The translations under genes were made by a program, and so were the position numbers. Of a stretch of DNA of 64,000 nucleotides, positions 9,353 through 17,834 are shown piece by piece (positions within the stretch are counted from its first letter, which is position 1; every line of letters starts with the position of its first letter). This DNA is from JAZKFT01 sp040386335 (GTDB taxonomy: Bacteria > Bacteroidota > Bacteroidia > Chitinophagales > Chitinophagaceae). The notes under the pieces are model-generated. The model was not told the origin of the DNA. It saw only the letters and a list, made by a program, of their open reading frames with translations, and did no database searches. The DNA lies in the NCBI GenBank assembly GCA_040386335.1, contig JAZKFT010000005.1, forward strand, positions 62,001 to 126,000, in the 5' to 3' direction.

Positions 9353-10366
9353 GTGGAAAAAGAACGTGTACTCAGCGGAATAAGACCTACCGGATTATTG
9401 CACCTCGGCAATTATTTTGGTGCCATGCGTAATTATGTGCGGATGCAGGACGAATACAACTGCTATTTTTTTGTGGCCGACTGGCATGCGCTCACTACTT
9501 TAACCGATAGTAAAGAGTTGCAAAGCAGTGTACACCGCGTTATTGCAGAAAATATCGCCTGTGGTCTTGATCCTGAGAAAGTGTGTCTGTACGTGCAAAG
9601 TGATGTACCCGAAATAGCCGAACTCTACCTGTACCTGAATATGCTGGCCTATAAGGGAGAACTGGAAAAAACAGTCACTTTTAAAGAAAAAGTAAGATTG
9701 CACCCAGAGAATGTAAACGCCGGTTTATTAACCTACCCGGTGCTTCAGGCGGCAGATATTATCATTCACCGTGCCACGAAAGTGCCTGTGGGTAAAGACC
9801 AGGAACAACACCTGGAAATGGCCCGGAATTTTGCGCAGCGTTTTAATCACCGCTACGGCGATACCTTACCTGAGCCACATGCCTTCAATTATGGCGGTGA
9901 GTTGGTAAAGATTTTGAGCCTCGATGGTAATGGGAAAATGAGTAAGAGCGAAAACCAGATGAACACCTTGTACCTGGCTGATGAGGATGACCTGGTCCGC
10001 AAAAAAATAATGAAAGCTAAAACGGATGGTGGCCCTGCAGAACCTTTTAGCCAAAAGCCGGATTTCATTCAGAATCTTTTTACCCTGATGCAACTGGTGA
10101 GCAGCCATGATACCCTTGAAAAGTTTGAATCGGATTATAACAATTCATCGGCGGGGAATGTGCAGATACGCTATGGCGATATGAAAAAGCAACTGGCTGA
10201 AGATATGGTGGGTTTTATAACACCTATCCGCCAGCGAGCTGCCGACCTTCAAAATAATAAAGCCACCCTGGGGAGAATTATGAAAGAAGGAAAAGAGAAG
10301 GCCAGGGAGAGTGCGGATATTACCATAAAGATGGTGCGCAAGGCCGTGGGTGTTAACTATTATTGA
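9353..10366 (+). CDS. trpS: Tryptophanyl-tRNA synthetase
   Basis: A class Ic aminoacyl-tRNA synthetase that charges tRNA-Trp in the cytoplasm. The 337-residue protein is typical bacterial length. It opens with LSGIRPTGLLHLGNYFGA, which contains the HIGH-equivalent HLGN, and carries KMSKS near residue 195 (GNGKMSKSEN). AADIIIHRA and PVGKDQEQHLE are also standard TrpS segments. The start is a GTG at 9353; no in-frame ATG lies close by, and the family N-terminus aligns from here. A TATATTTG promoter box lies 24 bp upstream. The gene is followed by a repeat-derived stem-loop at 10417-10454. Confidence 0.97.
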   Translation: MEKERVLSGIRPTGLLHLGNYFGAMRNYVRMQDEYNCYFFVADWHALTTLTDSKELQSSVHRVIAENIACGLDPEKVCLYVQSDVPEIAELYLYLNMLAYKGELEKTVTFKEKVRLHPENVNAGLLTYPVLQAADIIIHRATKVPVGKDQEQHLEMARNFAQRFNHRYGDTLPEPHAFNYGGELVKILSLDGNGKMSKSENQMNTLYLADEDDLVRKKIMKAKTDGGPAEPFSQKPDFIQNLFTLMQLVSSHDTLEKFESDYNNSSAGNVQIRYGDMKKQLAEDMVGFITPIRQRAADLQNNKATLGRIMKEGKEKARESADITIKMVRKAVGVNYY

Positions 10367-10393
10367 GGTGATGATCCTGTAGACAGAAAATGT

Positions 10394-10472
10394 TCAATAT
10401 TCAACGCTCAATAAATCAATGTTCAATTTTAGGCCTGCTGATATTTGAACATTGTCTTTTGATTGTTGACAA
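10394..10472. repeat. Paired heptad arrays (TCAATNN, then TTGANNN) forming a stem-loop
   Basis: TCAA recurs at 10394, 10401, 10408, 10416 and 10423. The reverse complement appears as TTG at 10445, 10452, 10459 and 10466, exactly 7 bp apart. CAATGTTCAA (10417-10426) and TTGAACATTG (10445-10454) form a perfect 10-bp stem. The structure lies just after trpS and may serve as a terminator or mRNA 3' end, but no long T-run directly follows the stem. Confidence 0.75.
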
Positions 10473-10612
10473 TTATTTTTCATGAGGTACAAACATTATT
10501 TCCTTTAACCAGTAACTTTCAAACCATTCTTTCATAAAGTTTTGATACTTTGAACTCCCCAATTTTGGGTGATTGAAAACCGCATTTTAAACACAGGAAC
10601 ACCACCATATTT

Positions 10613-11248
10613 ATGGCAAAAAATAAAAAGCCCAAGCATATAGCCGTAGCAGGAAATATTGGTGCAGGCAAAACCACACTTACCGAAATGCTGAGCAAGC
10701 ATTACCGCTGGATTCCGCAGTTTGAAGATGTAGACCACAATCCCTATCTCAACGATTTTTATGAAGAAATGCCCAGGTGGAGTTTTAACCTGCAGATCTA
10801 TTTTCTTAACAGCCGACTGAACCAGTTGCTCGAAATAAGCCGCGGCACCGAAACGGTAATACAGGACCGCACCATTTATGAGGATGCCAACATCTTTGCG
10901 CCCAACCTGCACGAAATGGGATTGATGAGCAAACGTGACTTTGACAATTACTACAAGTTTTTTGAAACGCTCAAAAGCATGGTACAGCCGCCGGACCTGG
11001 TTATTTACCTTAAAGCTTCGGTGCCTACCCTGGTTGGGCAAATACAAAAACGTGGCCGTGAATACGAAGAAAATATCCGCCTCGATTACTTAAAAAAGCT
11101 GAACGAACTCTATACCAAATTTATTGATGGTTATCACGAAGGACCAGTGTTGATAATAGATTGCGACAAGAATAAATTCGCGGAAAATGAAGAGCATTTT
11201 GGCGAGATTATCAGCAAGATAGATGCGCAGTTGTTTGGTTTGTTTTAA
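10613..11248 (+). CDS. Deoxynucleoside kinase
   Basis: A 211-residue P-loop kinase of the deoxyguanosine/deoxyadenosine kinase family, which phosphorylates deoxynucleosides in the salvage pathway. The Walker A is GNIGAGKTT at about residues 14-22. The catalytic DRTIYED follows at about 83-89, and a lid segment KRGREYE lies near 145. Length and motif order match bacterial dNK/dGK proteins. The substrate base cannot be decided from sequence alone. It is followed by a strong terminator hairpin, so it is the last gene of its transcript. Its neighbours are functionally unrelated. Confidence 0.92.
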   Translation: MAKNKKPKHIAVAGNIGAGKTTLTEMLSKHYRWIPQFEDVDHNPYLNDFYEEMPRWSFNLQIYFLNSRLNQLLEISRGTETVIQDRTIYEDANIFAPNLHEMGLMSKRDFDNYYKFFETLKSMVQPPDLVIYLKASVPTLVGQIQKRGREYEENIRLDYLKKLNELYTKFIDGYHEGPVLIIDCDKNKFAENEEHFGEIISKIDAQLFGLF

Positions 11249-11266
11249 ACATAAAAGTCCCCAGTT

Positions 11267-11302
11267 AAAGAAGTCAAGTTTTTAAAACTTGACTTCTTTT
11301 TT
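11267..11302 (+). terminator. Intrinsic terminator after the deoxynucleoside kinase gene
   Basis: A 15-bp perfect stem (11267-11281 with 11285-11299) has a three-base loop and a T-rich tail. It is nearly symmetric, so it may also stop transcripts from the opposite strand. Confidence 0.85.
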
Positions 11303-11415
11303 CTAGTTGTTTGGTTGTTTTAGCCATTCTTTTACGAAATCATAGATACACGAAAGGCTACCAATTGGTAGCCCATTCATGCTCTTTTTCTATACTAAAA
11401 CTAACTGTGAGAACC

Positions 11416-13878
11416 CTATTGGTTGGATTGTCCGCCGCCTACACGGTTTTGCTCGTCCTGAGCGCTGCCGGCACGACGTCGTGGCGCCTGCTGCTGTGTT
11501 TGTTTGCCAAAGCGGTAAGTAAATGTGAGGGCTATACGGCGATTGTCCCATTTGCTTTTGATCTTCACATCTATATTGCCGTACTTGGTATAACCACTGA
11601 ACTTTTGAATCCAGAACGGATCGTTTAATGCCAGCTTCAGGCTGCCTTTGGTTTTCAATATCTGTTTGCTGGCGCCAAAGCTGATAACACCCATCGGGTT
11701 GGCCACTATCACCCCTGCTTCCTGTGTTTTGCTGCGGTAAAAGCCACTCATTTCTGCACCCCAGCCTTTGTTGAAACGGAACTGGTTGTTAAGGTTAAAC
11801 ATGTAACTGGCGATAGATACATCCAGTGGAACGTTATTAACCACCCCGGTAAAATGGTTGTTAAATGCATTGAAATAAACACTGATCATGTACCACTTGG
11901 TAATGTTGTTGTTATAGCTGACAGAGAGGCCAAGATTGGTGCGTTTTGCTATATTTTCTTTTGTTTGAAAAGTTACTTTAGTTGTATCGTTCTGCTTCAG
12001 TACATCGTTAATAATGTCCGTTGTGTTGGTATAGTTAAGGGTAGTAACCAACTTGCCCATAAATGTGTGCGACAACTCGATATTATGACTGAATTGAGGC
12101 AGCAGGTAAGGGTTTCCCTGGCGGAAAGTAAACTGATCAAGGAAATACTGGAAAGGGTTCATGTCCTGGTAATTAGGACGATCGATACGGCGGCCATAGC
12201 TAAGAGTGAGTGAGTTTTTGTCATTTAAAGTATGGCTCACATATACTGTTGGAAACACTTGCGTGTAATTTCTTTTAAATGTACTGTTGTTCGTTTTCTG
12301 GTTGCCTTTGCCATTGGTATTCTCTACACGCAGACCAGCCTGCACACCCCATTTCTTAAATTGCTTTTTGTAGCTTCCATAGATGGCGTTGATATTTTCA
12401 TCATACAGAAAATGGTTGCTCCTGGCCACATCACTTTCCCACTTGCCGCTAATAACATTGAATAGCGTATAAATGGCATTGTTGTCTGTTTTTACCAGGC
12501 TGGATTTTACACCGGCCTCAAAACTTTCGCCTTCTTTTATTGGATGGGTATAGTCGGCTTTAAGGCTATAGATTTTGATGTCGCTTGGTAAATTTCCGTT
12601 CAACAAGAAAGGATTTTGGGTGGGTGTATTGTTGGGAAAATACATGTAGTTATTGCTGCGCTGATTGTTTACGCTGTTATACCAAACATAGTCGGCGTCT
12701 GCGGTAATTTCTCTTCCTTTATTATTTAGTAAATGACGGAAGTTGAAATTGGTTCCAAAATTTTTCCACTGAGAATGGTCACGACTGCCCGACAAGTTAA
12801 ATGAGTCCAGCTGGTTGTTTCCATTCATGATATCAGAGCGGCTTTCTGAAAAATTATCCCTTGCGTTGTAATTTCCTGTAAGCACCACTCCAAAGGTTGT
12901 GTTCTTCGATGCACTAAAATCCAGGCCCGTTTTCAGGTTATGATTCCGGCTTATGAACTGCTGAAAGCTCGTTTGGTCGAAAACTGAATTGATATTTCCT
13001 GTGGTGTTCTTAAAATTGCGATTAAGAGTTAACTCGCTGAATCCTTCAAAGTATGAAAAACCATAGTTGGCAAAGAGATTGATCTTGTTTTTGCGCCAGT
13101 TAATACTGATACTGTTTGGTGATTTGGGATAGTTGGCCTGGACATAGGCAAGGCTCAGATTACCGTTAAAACCATTTTGTTTGTTCTTTTTTGTTTTGAT
13201 GTTAATGAGGCCTGAATTGCCGCTGGCATCATATTTAGCGGGTGGTTGTGTCATGATCTCTACCTGGTCCAGTTGGTTGCTGGCCATGTTACGGAGATAG
13301 TTGGCCAGGTCGGCGGAACCCATATAGGTCTGCTTTCCATCTATTAAAATGATGACGCCCTGCTTGCCCTTCAGGCTGATATTGCCATCGCGGTCTACTG
13401 CGATGCCCGGAGATTTTTCAAGTACATCCAGGGCTGAGCCCCCGGCATTGGAGATCATGGCATCTACATTCACAACCATTCTGTCAATTTTATTTTCAAC
13501 CATATTTTTCTTGCCTTCCACTACTACATTTCCAAGGTTTTTTTGAGCTGGGGCCAGGGGTTTTATGGTAACACTCAATGCTTCCTGTGTGGCCGCAACG
13601 GTTAATGTTTCTGAAGCAGCAGCATCGTAGCCAACAGCACTCACGGTAACCTGGTAGCTGCCTTCTTTTACATTTTCAAATTCAAATTCGCCTTTAGCAT
13701 TGGTGATATTGATCTTCATTACTTTTTTTGCGGGCAATTGCAATAACGTTACCGTGGCACCGTCTACCGGTTTATCATCTGCGTTATTAATGATGCCGTA
13801 AATACGTGTGGCTTGTTGTTTTGCGTGGGCAGATGCAACTGTTATCAGGGCCACCAGCACAACCAGAATTTTCTTCAT
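11416..13878 (-). CDS. Outer-membrane beta-barrel protein with carboxypeptidase-regulatory-like and plug domains
   Basis: An 820-residue member of the TonB-receptor-like family (outer membrane beta-barrel family 3). The start is set at 13878, where a clean signal peptide begins (MKKILVVLVALITVASAHAKQ); longer frames upstream would add 39 unlikely residues. Residues about 25-105 form a carboxypeptidase-regulatory-like beta-sandwich (IYGIINNADDKPVDGATVTL). Residues about 120-240 form the plug (SALDVLEKSPGIAVDRDG, then GVIILIDGKQTYM). The rest is a barrel rich in alternating aromatic strands. No SusD-like partner gene is adjacent, so polysaccharide uptake is not indicated. The C-terminus carries a polar tail after the last strand (TYRFGKQ, then arginine-, glutamine- and glycine-rich), whereas many barrels end on an aromatic residue. 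Confidence 0.9.
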   Translation of the reverse strand: MKKILVVLVALITVASAHAKQQATRIYGIINNADDKPVDGATVTLLQLPAKKVMKINITNAKGEFEFENVKEGSYQVTVSAVGYDAAASETLTVAATQEALSVTIKPLAPAQKNLGNVVVEGKKNMVENKIDRMVVNVDAMISNAGGSALDVLEKSPGIAVDRDGNISLKGKQGVIILIDGKQTYMGSADLANYLRNMASNQLDQVEIMTQPPAKYDASGNSGLINIKTKKNKQNGFNGNLSLAYVQANYPKSPNSISINWRKNKINLFANYGFSYFEGFSELTLNRNFKNTTGNINSVFDQTSFQQFISRNHNLKTGLDFSASKNTTFGVVLTGNYNARDNFSESRSDIMNGNNQLDSFNLSGSRDHSQWKNFGTNFNFRHLLNNKGREITADADYVWYNSVNNQRSNNYMYFPNNTPTQNPFLLNGNLPSDIKIYSLKADYTHPIKEGESFEAGVKSSLVKTDNNAIYTLFNVISGKWESDVARSNHFLYDENINAIYGSYKKQFKKWGVQAGLRVENTNGKGNQKTNNSTFKRNYTQVFPTVYVSHTLNDKNSLTLSYGRRIDRPNYQDMNPFQYFLDQFTFRQGNPYLLPQFSHNIELSHTFMGKLVTTLNYTNTTDIINDVLKQNDTTKVTFQTKENIAKRTNLGLSVSYNNNITKWYMISVYFNAFNNHFTGVVNNVPLDVSIASYMFNLNNQFRFNKGWGAEMSGFYRSKTQEAGVIVANPMGVISFGASKQILKTKGSLKLALNDPFWIQKFSGYTKYGNIDVKIKSKWDNRRIALTFTYRFGKQTQQQAPRRRAGSAQDEQNRVGGGQSNQ

Positions 13879-14013
13879 CTCAATTAATTTTGTCACACGA
13901 ATGTCATTCGGCGGTAAATGCTGTGCAATCTTTATAGTGACGAATGGATAAAATCCATTGCCGTTGGGTCTAAAACAGGGATAAAAAAAATACATGAACG
14001 AAGCTGTTCGTAA

Positions 14014-14050
14014 TACGCTGAAACCCTTTACTGTAAAGGGTTTCAGCGTA
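14014..14050. repeat. 37-bp perfect palindrome
   Basis: An 18-bp arm (14014-14031) is followed by one base and its exact reverse complement (14033-14050). It lies about 135 bp upstream of the outer-membrane barrel gene, in the 506-bp gap 13879-14384. With a one-base centre it could be an operator or a very strong hairpin; there is no flanking T-run. I saw no gene in the gap, only this element and the terminator at 14289. Confidence 0.8.
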
Positions 14051-14288
14051 TAGATGGGTTTGGTGTTGAACCATCATTTTTTGTTGCCATCACATGCATG
14101 TTTACCACTTGGCACGGTAGTTTTCTTTTCATCCAAAATATTTGCCGCTATTCCCTCCGGAGATATTTTTTATGTGATATGGGGTAAATCAGCCCCGCAT
14201 TGGTATTTCCAGGAACAATTACCACCAGGTGGCCAATGTATCTAAATGGTTAGCCGCTATATGCTCAAAATGGCTTTTACACAGGTTT

Positions 14289-14324
14289 AAAAAAGAACCT
14301 CTATGCGGTATGCATAGAGGGTTC
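14289..14324 (-). terminator. Intrinsic terminator after the small secreted protein gene
   Basis: On the minus strand a stem of 7+5 bp with one bulged base and a five-base loop is followed by six Ts (complement of 14289-14294). It lies about 60 bp past the stop codon of the gene at 14385. Confidence 0.75.
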
Positions 14325-14384
14325 GATATGTAGTGTAACGCCAGACCCTTCAAAAAGGACAGGCCATTAAAGTGCCATTACCTA

Positions 14385-14939
14385 TTAATAATCATATTGG
14401 ACCAATTGCCCATTGTTATTGTAAAACACATATTTAGTTGGTAGTCCGGTTACCTGAGAAGCAATCCTGAAAATTTCTGATGCCAAAGTTGGCGATTGGA
14501 TCTGAACGATGTCTACCGGTTGTATGTTATCCCGTTTGAAGATCTTATCCCAAATGGTTCGATTGGGTAACTCATTGATTTTAATGCGGGTACGAGTGTC
14601 CCGTCTTTCACCATTGGCATGATACACTGCAGTAGATCTACCCCATCCGAAGCCGCTGTTAAAAGTGGCGGTCCAGTCGCCACGGTATTTACTCCAAACT
14701 ACATTTCCCGCAGCCGGATAATCTCTCTGAAAAGCGGCTGTTACTTTTGTAGGCTGATTTTTAGATAGTTTACCATTGCCTGACTGTTGGGTGCCATCCC
14801 AGTTCACTTCATTCCCTTTATTGTTCTTAGCTGTCTTGATTTTTACTTTGTCCTTTCCTTTGTTTTTGCTGTTTCCCTGGGCCATACCAGCTGTAATAGC
14901 GATGCTGGCGGCAAGGAATAAGATAAAATATTTTTTCAC
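14385..14939 (-). CDS. Small secreted protein, weakly PepSY-like
   Basis: A 184-residue protein with a signal peptide (MKKYFILFLAASIAITAGMAQ). A lysine-rich linker (GNSKNKGKDKVKIK) follows, then a compact domain from about residue 60. That domain begins TKVTAAFQRDYPAAGNVVWSK and continues GDWTATF, which resembles the PepSY-like/DUF2874 fold of secreted Bacteroidota proteins (F...YP.a..v.W...). The remainder (NRTIWDKIFKRDNIQPVDIVQ and the end YNNNGQLVQYDY) is not familiar. No catalytic residues stand out. It is a single gene with its own terminator, divergent from the phosphoesterase gene. Function is unknown and the family assignment is tentative. Confidence 0.75.
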   Translation of the reverse strand: MKKYFILFLAASIAITAGMAQGNSKNKGKDKVKIKTAKNNKGNEVNWDGTQQSGNGKLSKNQPTKVTAAFQRDYPAAGNVVWSKYRGDWTATFNSGFGWGRSTAVYHANGERRDTRTRIKINELPNRTIWDKIFKRDNIQPVDIVQIQSPTLASEIFRIASQVTGLPTKYVFYNNNGQLVQYDY

Positions 14940-15078
14940 GTTTTTTAGATTTTAGTGACAGTAACAATAGCGCAAAACCATGCCAGAAACAGGAAGATGA
15001 TTAATGTTAGCTTAACCTTTGTAATATGGGAAATGCTAACTTGGTTTTTTAAAACGGCGTCTTACCACAACGATTATC

Positions 15079-16923
15079 ATGCGTAAAATACTTTTGCTGC
15101 TTTGCCTCTTCATTGTTAAAAACAACTTTGGCCAGATAAAGCCTTTCCGTTTTGCTTTTCTTTCAGATACACATATTAGCTCACCCAACGGAATTCCTGA
15201 AGAAGACCTTAGGCGTACTGTGGCCGACATTAATAGCCGGAATGATATAGCTTTTGTGGTAATTACGGGCGACATTACCGAACTGGGCATGGACTCAGAG
15301 TTAGAACTGGCCAAGAGGATACTGGATTCATTGCACGTCAAATATTATATTATCCCCGGCAATCATGATACAGGCTGGAGCGAAAGTGGCGGGGTGAGTT
15401 TTACCAGTGTCTTTGGTTCAGATAAATTCCTGTTCGACTTTAACGGCATCCGTATAATGGGGTGCCCGAGTGGACCATATGTGCGTATGAGTGATGGCCA
15501 TATTCCGAGGGATGCCGTTAATTGGATGGATTCCGTTTTGAAAAAAACCGATAGCCGCCAGCCCATTATTTTCTTTAACCATTATCCGCTGGATAATAGT
15601 CTTGACAACTGGTATGAAGCTGTAGACCGGCTCAAAACAAAAAACACGATAGCCTATTTGTGCGGACATGGGCACGCGAATAAGGCCTTCAGTTTCGAAG
15701 GCATACCAGGCGTAATGGGCCGCAGCAACCTCCGGGCGAAGGCGGCCGTTGGCGGGTATAATCTTGTGGATGTTAGTGCCGACTCTATCGTGTTTACCGA
15801 AAGAAGACCCGGTGTGGAAACCCGCCCTTCCTGGGCCGGTATAAGAGTGACAGAGCATCATTATGCAGAAGATACGGCATACCCAAGGCCCTCATTTGCT
15901 ATCAACCAGCAATACCCGCATGTAAAGGAAAAATGGCGATTTGCCAGTGAGGCCAATGTTGTGAACACCCCGGCTGTAACGAAAGACATTGCCATATTTG
16001 GCAACAGCCTCGGGAAAATTCAGGCAGTGGACCTAAAAACGGGAAAAGCAACGTGGAATTACCAAACCGGTGGCGCTATTTACTCCTCTGCTGCTGTAAA
16101 GGACGAAAAGGTGGTAATCGGTTCTGGCGATGGCAATATTTATTGCCTGAACAAAACCGGCAAGCTGTTATGGAAAGTAAAAGCAGGTGCTGCCGTACTT
16201 GGCTCACCGCTGATCGATGATAGCACCGTTTATATTGGAAGCAGCGATCACCAGTTCAGGGCCATAGACCTAAAGTCCGGAAAGGAAAAATGGTCGTTTA
16301 ATGAATTGAAAGGACCTGTAGTAAGTACGCCATTACTGTACCTGGACAAAGTGATATTCGGCGCCTGGGACAGGAACCTTTACGCATTGGACAAAACGAC
16401 CGGAGGCCTTGCCTGGAAGTGGAACAATGGTTCTACGGTACTCAATTTTTCACCTGCTGCCTGCACACCTGTAGCTTTCGACAGCGTGGTTTATGTGGTG
16501 GCCCCCGATCGTTACCTTACTGCGATCGATGCTATTACAGGCACCATACTATGGCGGAGCAAAGAAGCCGGTGTCCGCGAATCTATCGGTATGAGCAATG
16601 ATGGAAAATGGGTGCTTGCCAAGAGTATGAACGACAGTGTGGTGGCATATGCTGCCAGCCGGGAAAAGCAAAATCCTGCCTGGTTTGTAAACTGTAAATA
16701 TGCGTACGACCATGTTCCCTCTATGCTCGTGGAGAAGAATGGGCTTGTATTTTTTGGTACGCGGATCGGGGTTGTTTATGCTATTGGATTAGCTACCAAA
16801 CAGGTGGCATGGGCTTACAAAATTGACAATTCCATGGTGAACACAGTAAAAGTGGTGGATGCCAGCCATATAGTGGCTTCTACCATGGATGGAAAAGTAA
16901 TCATGCTGGAAATTAGTAAGTAA
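15079..16923 (+). CDS. Secreted metallophosphoesterase fused to a PQQ-type beta-propeller
   Basis: A 614-residue two-domain protein with a signal peptide (MRKILLLLCLFIVKNNFGQ). Residues about 20-270 are a calcineurin-like phosphoesterase with the full metal-ligand set: SDTH, TGDITE, PGNHD, FNHYPLD and CGHGHANK. Residues about 290-614 are PQQ/BamB-like propeller repeats (VDLKTGKATWNYQTG, IDLKSGKEKWSF, IDAITGTILWR). The propeller probably works as a binding or structural platform rather than a PQQ enzyme, since no dehydrogenase motifs are visible. The substrate of the phosphoesterase is not evident. It has its own transcription unit; the next gene starts 88 bp downstream. It is probably periplasmic or surface-exposed, because it has a signal peptide but no lipobox and no type IX C-terminal domain. 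Confidence 0.9.
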   Translation: MRKILLLLCLFIVKNNFGQIKPFRFAFLSDTHISSPNGIPEEDLRRTVADINSRNDIAFVVITGDITELGMDSELELAKRILDSLHVKYYIIPGNHDTGWSESGGVSFTSVFGSDKFLFDFNGIRIMGCPSGPYVRMSDGHIPRDAVNWMDSVLKKTDSRQPIIFFNHYPLDNSLDNWYEAVDRLKTKNTIAYLCGHGHANKAFSFEGIPGVMGRSNLRAKAAVGGYNLVDVSADSIVFTERRPGVETRPSWAGIRVTEHHYAEDTAYPRPSFAINQQYPHVKEKWRFASEANVVNTPAVTKDIAIFGNSLGKIQAVDLKTGKATWNYQTGGAIYSSAAVKDEKVVIGSGDGNIYCLNKTGKLLWKVKAGAAVLGSPLIDDSTVYIGSSDHQFRAIDLKSGKEKWSFNELKGPVVSTPLLYLDKVIFGAWDRNLYALDKTTGGLAWKWNNGSTVLNFSPAACTPVAFDSVVYVVAPDRYLTAIDAITGTILWRSKEAGVRESIGMSNDGKWVLAKSMNDSVVAYAASREKQNPAWFVNCKYAYDHVPSMLVEKNGLVFFGTRIGVVYAIGLATKQVAWAYKIDNSMVNTVKVVDASHIVASTMDGKVIMLEISK

Positions 16924-17011
16924 AAACTACTGAGATTTTCAACCCGACAAGAGCCATTGAATTTTTGTTGCTGATTTTTATTCTCATATTTAGCCTATAA
17001 AAACAAATACC

Positions 17012-17512
17012 ATGACAATGAACATCCCTCTATTAGCAGAGTTTAAACACGAAACAGCCACCACCAGGAAAATGCTGGAACTGGTGCCAATGGATAAAGC
17101 AGACTGGAAGCCTCATGAAAAGAGTTCCCGGCTGGGGCCCCTCGCTAATCATATAGCTGATATGCTTACCTGGACGGGTGTAACCTTGCAGAAAGACGGG
17201 ATAGATTTCGCGACCGATTTCGTGCCCAAAACACCGAAGACCACAACAGCTGACCTGTTGGATTATTTCGATAAAAATGTAGCCGACGGCATTGCTGTAC
17301 TGGAAGCCACTACAGATGACCAGTTAAGCGAAATGTGGACCATGCGCAATGGAGAGCAGGTTTATTTTACCATGCCTAAGTCGGTGACACTGAGGCAGTT
17401 TGTTTTCAGTCATATTGTGCACCACCGGGCTCAACTGGGTGTGTACCTACGTTTGTTGGATGTGCCATTGCCAAGTACGTATGGGCCTACAGCGGATAAC
17501 CCGATGATGTGA
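17012..17512 (+). CDS. DinB-family protein
   Basis: A 166-residue four-helix-bundle protein of the DinB/YfiT-like superfamily. The putative metal-binding histidines are placed as in the family: FKHETATTR near the N-terminus, ANHIADML in helix 2, and FSHIVHHRAQLGVYLRLL near the end. Many relatives are thiol transferases (bacillithiol or mycothiol dependent) or of unknown function, and the specific reaction cannot be told here. It is cytoplasmic with no signal peptide. ATG at 17012 is used; ATG at 17018 is equally possible. A terminator follows 22 bp after the stop, so it is a single-gene unit. Confidence 0.88.
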   Translation: MTMNIPLLAEFKHETATTRKMLELVPMDKADWKPHEKSSRLGPLANHIADMLTWTGVTLQKDGIDFATDFVPKTPKTTTADLLDYFDKNVADGIAVLEATTDDQLSEMWTMRNGEQVYFTMPKSVTLRQFVFSHIVHHRAQLGVYLRLLDVPLPSTYGPTADNPMM

Positions 17513-17534
17513 CAGGGATTTAAAGTAAGCCTGA

Positions 17535-17559
17535 AGTCTCCCAAAAGGAGGCTTTTTTT
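17535..17559 (+). terminator. Intrinsic terminator after the DinB-family gene
   Basis: A 7-bp stem (AGTCTCC with GGAGGCT, one G-T pair), a five-base loop and a run of seven Ts. Confidence 0.8.
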
Positions 17560-17603
17560 ATACCCTAAAACGGTGCGAGATATTGCAGGTTGTGGATATC
17601 GGT

Positions 17604-17634
17604 TTGCCTCGCTCAACTTCAAACCTTACTTTTG
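17604..17634 (+). promoter_or_regulatory. Bacteroidota promoter of the SPT/KBL-family gene
   Basis: TTG at 17604-17606, a 20-bp spacer, then TACTTTTG at 17627-17634, a full match to the Bacteroidota TTG-N19-21-TANNTTTG promoter. Transcription would begin near 17641, leaving a leader of about 190 bases before the ATG at 17835. That leader contains a dispersed repeat (17675-17710) and AAATCAT heptads. Confidence 0.75.
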
Positions 17635-17674
17635 CGGCAGTTTTTATTATTTAACTCAAAGTTGATAATAGCTT

Positions 17675-17710
17675 AATAGTAGCACTTAACACGAACGGAG
17701 CGTCGCCAAT
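17675..17710 (+). repeat. Dispersed intergenic repeat, copy 1
   Basis: AATAGTAGCA, 8 variable bases, then an 18-bp segment (17693-17710, GAACGGAGCGTCGCCAAT). The same arrangement occurs in reverse orientation at 40204-40238. It lies inside the 5' leader of the downstream gene. Confidence 0.8.
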
Positions 17711-17803
17711 GGCGCCCGATCAGCGTTCAAAAGCCCGGTCAATTAAGAAAAAGAACGAGCCATTTTGCTGCCCGAAATATGCGCAGTTGCTTAGAAAATG
17801 AAC

Positions 17804-17830
17804 AAATCGTAAATCATAAATCATAAATCA
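17804..17830 (+). repeat. AAATCAT heptamer array next to a start codon
   Basis: The units are AAATCGT, AAATCAT, AAATCAT and a partial AAATCA, 7 bp apart. The array ends four bases before the ATG at 17835, so it occupies the ribosome-binding region. Confidence 0.8.
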
Positions 17831-17834
17831 AACT

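Noticed and set aside
11416..13878. SusC-like nutrient receptor of a polysaccharide utilisation locus
   Set aside because: No SusD-like gene or carbohydrate enzyme is adjacent, and the barrel type fits the family-3 barrel group rather than SusC.
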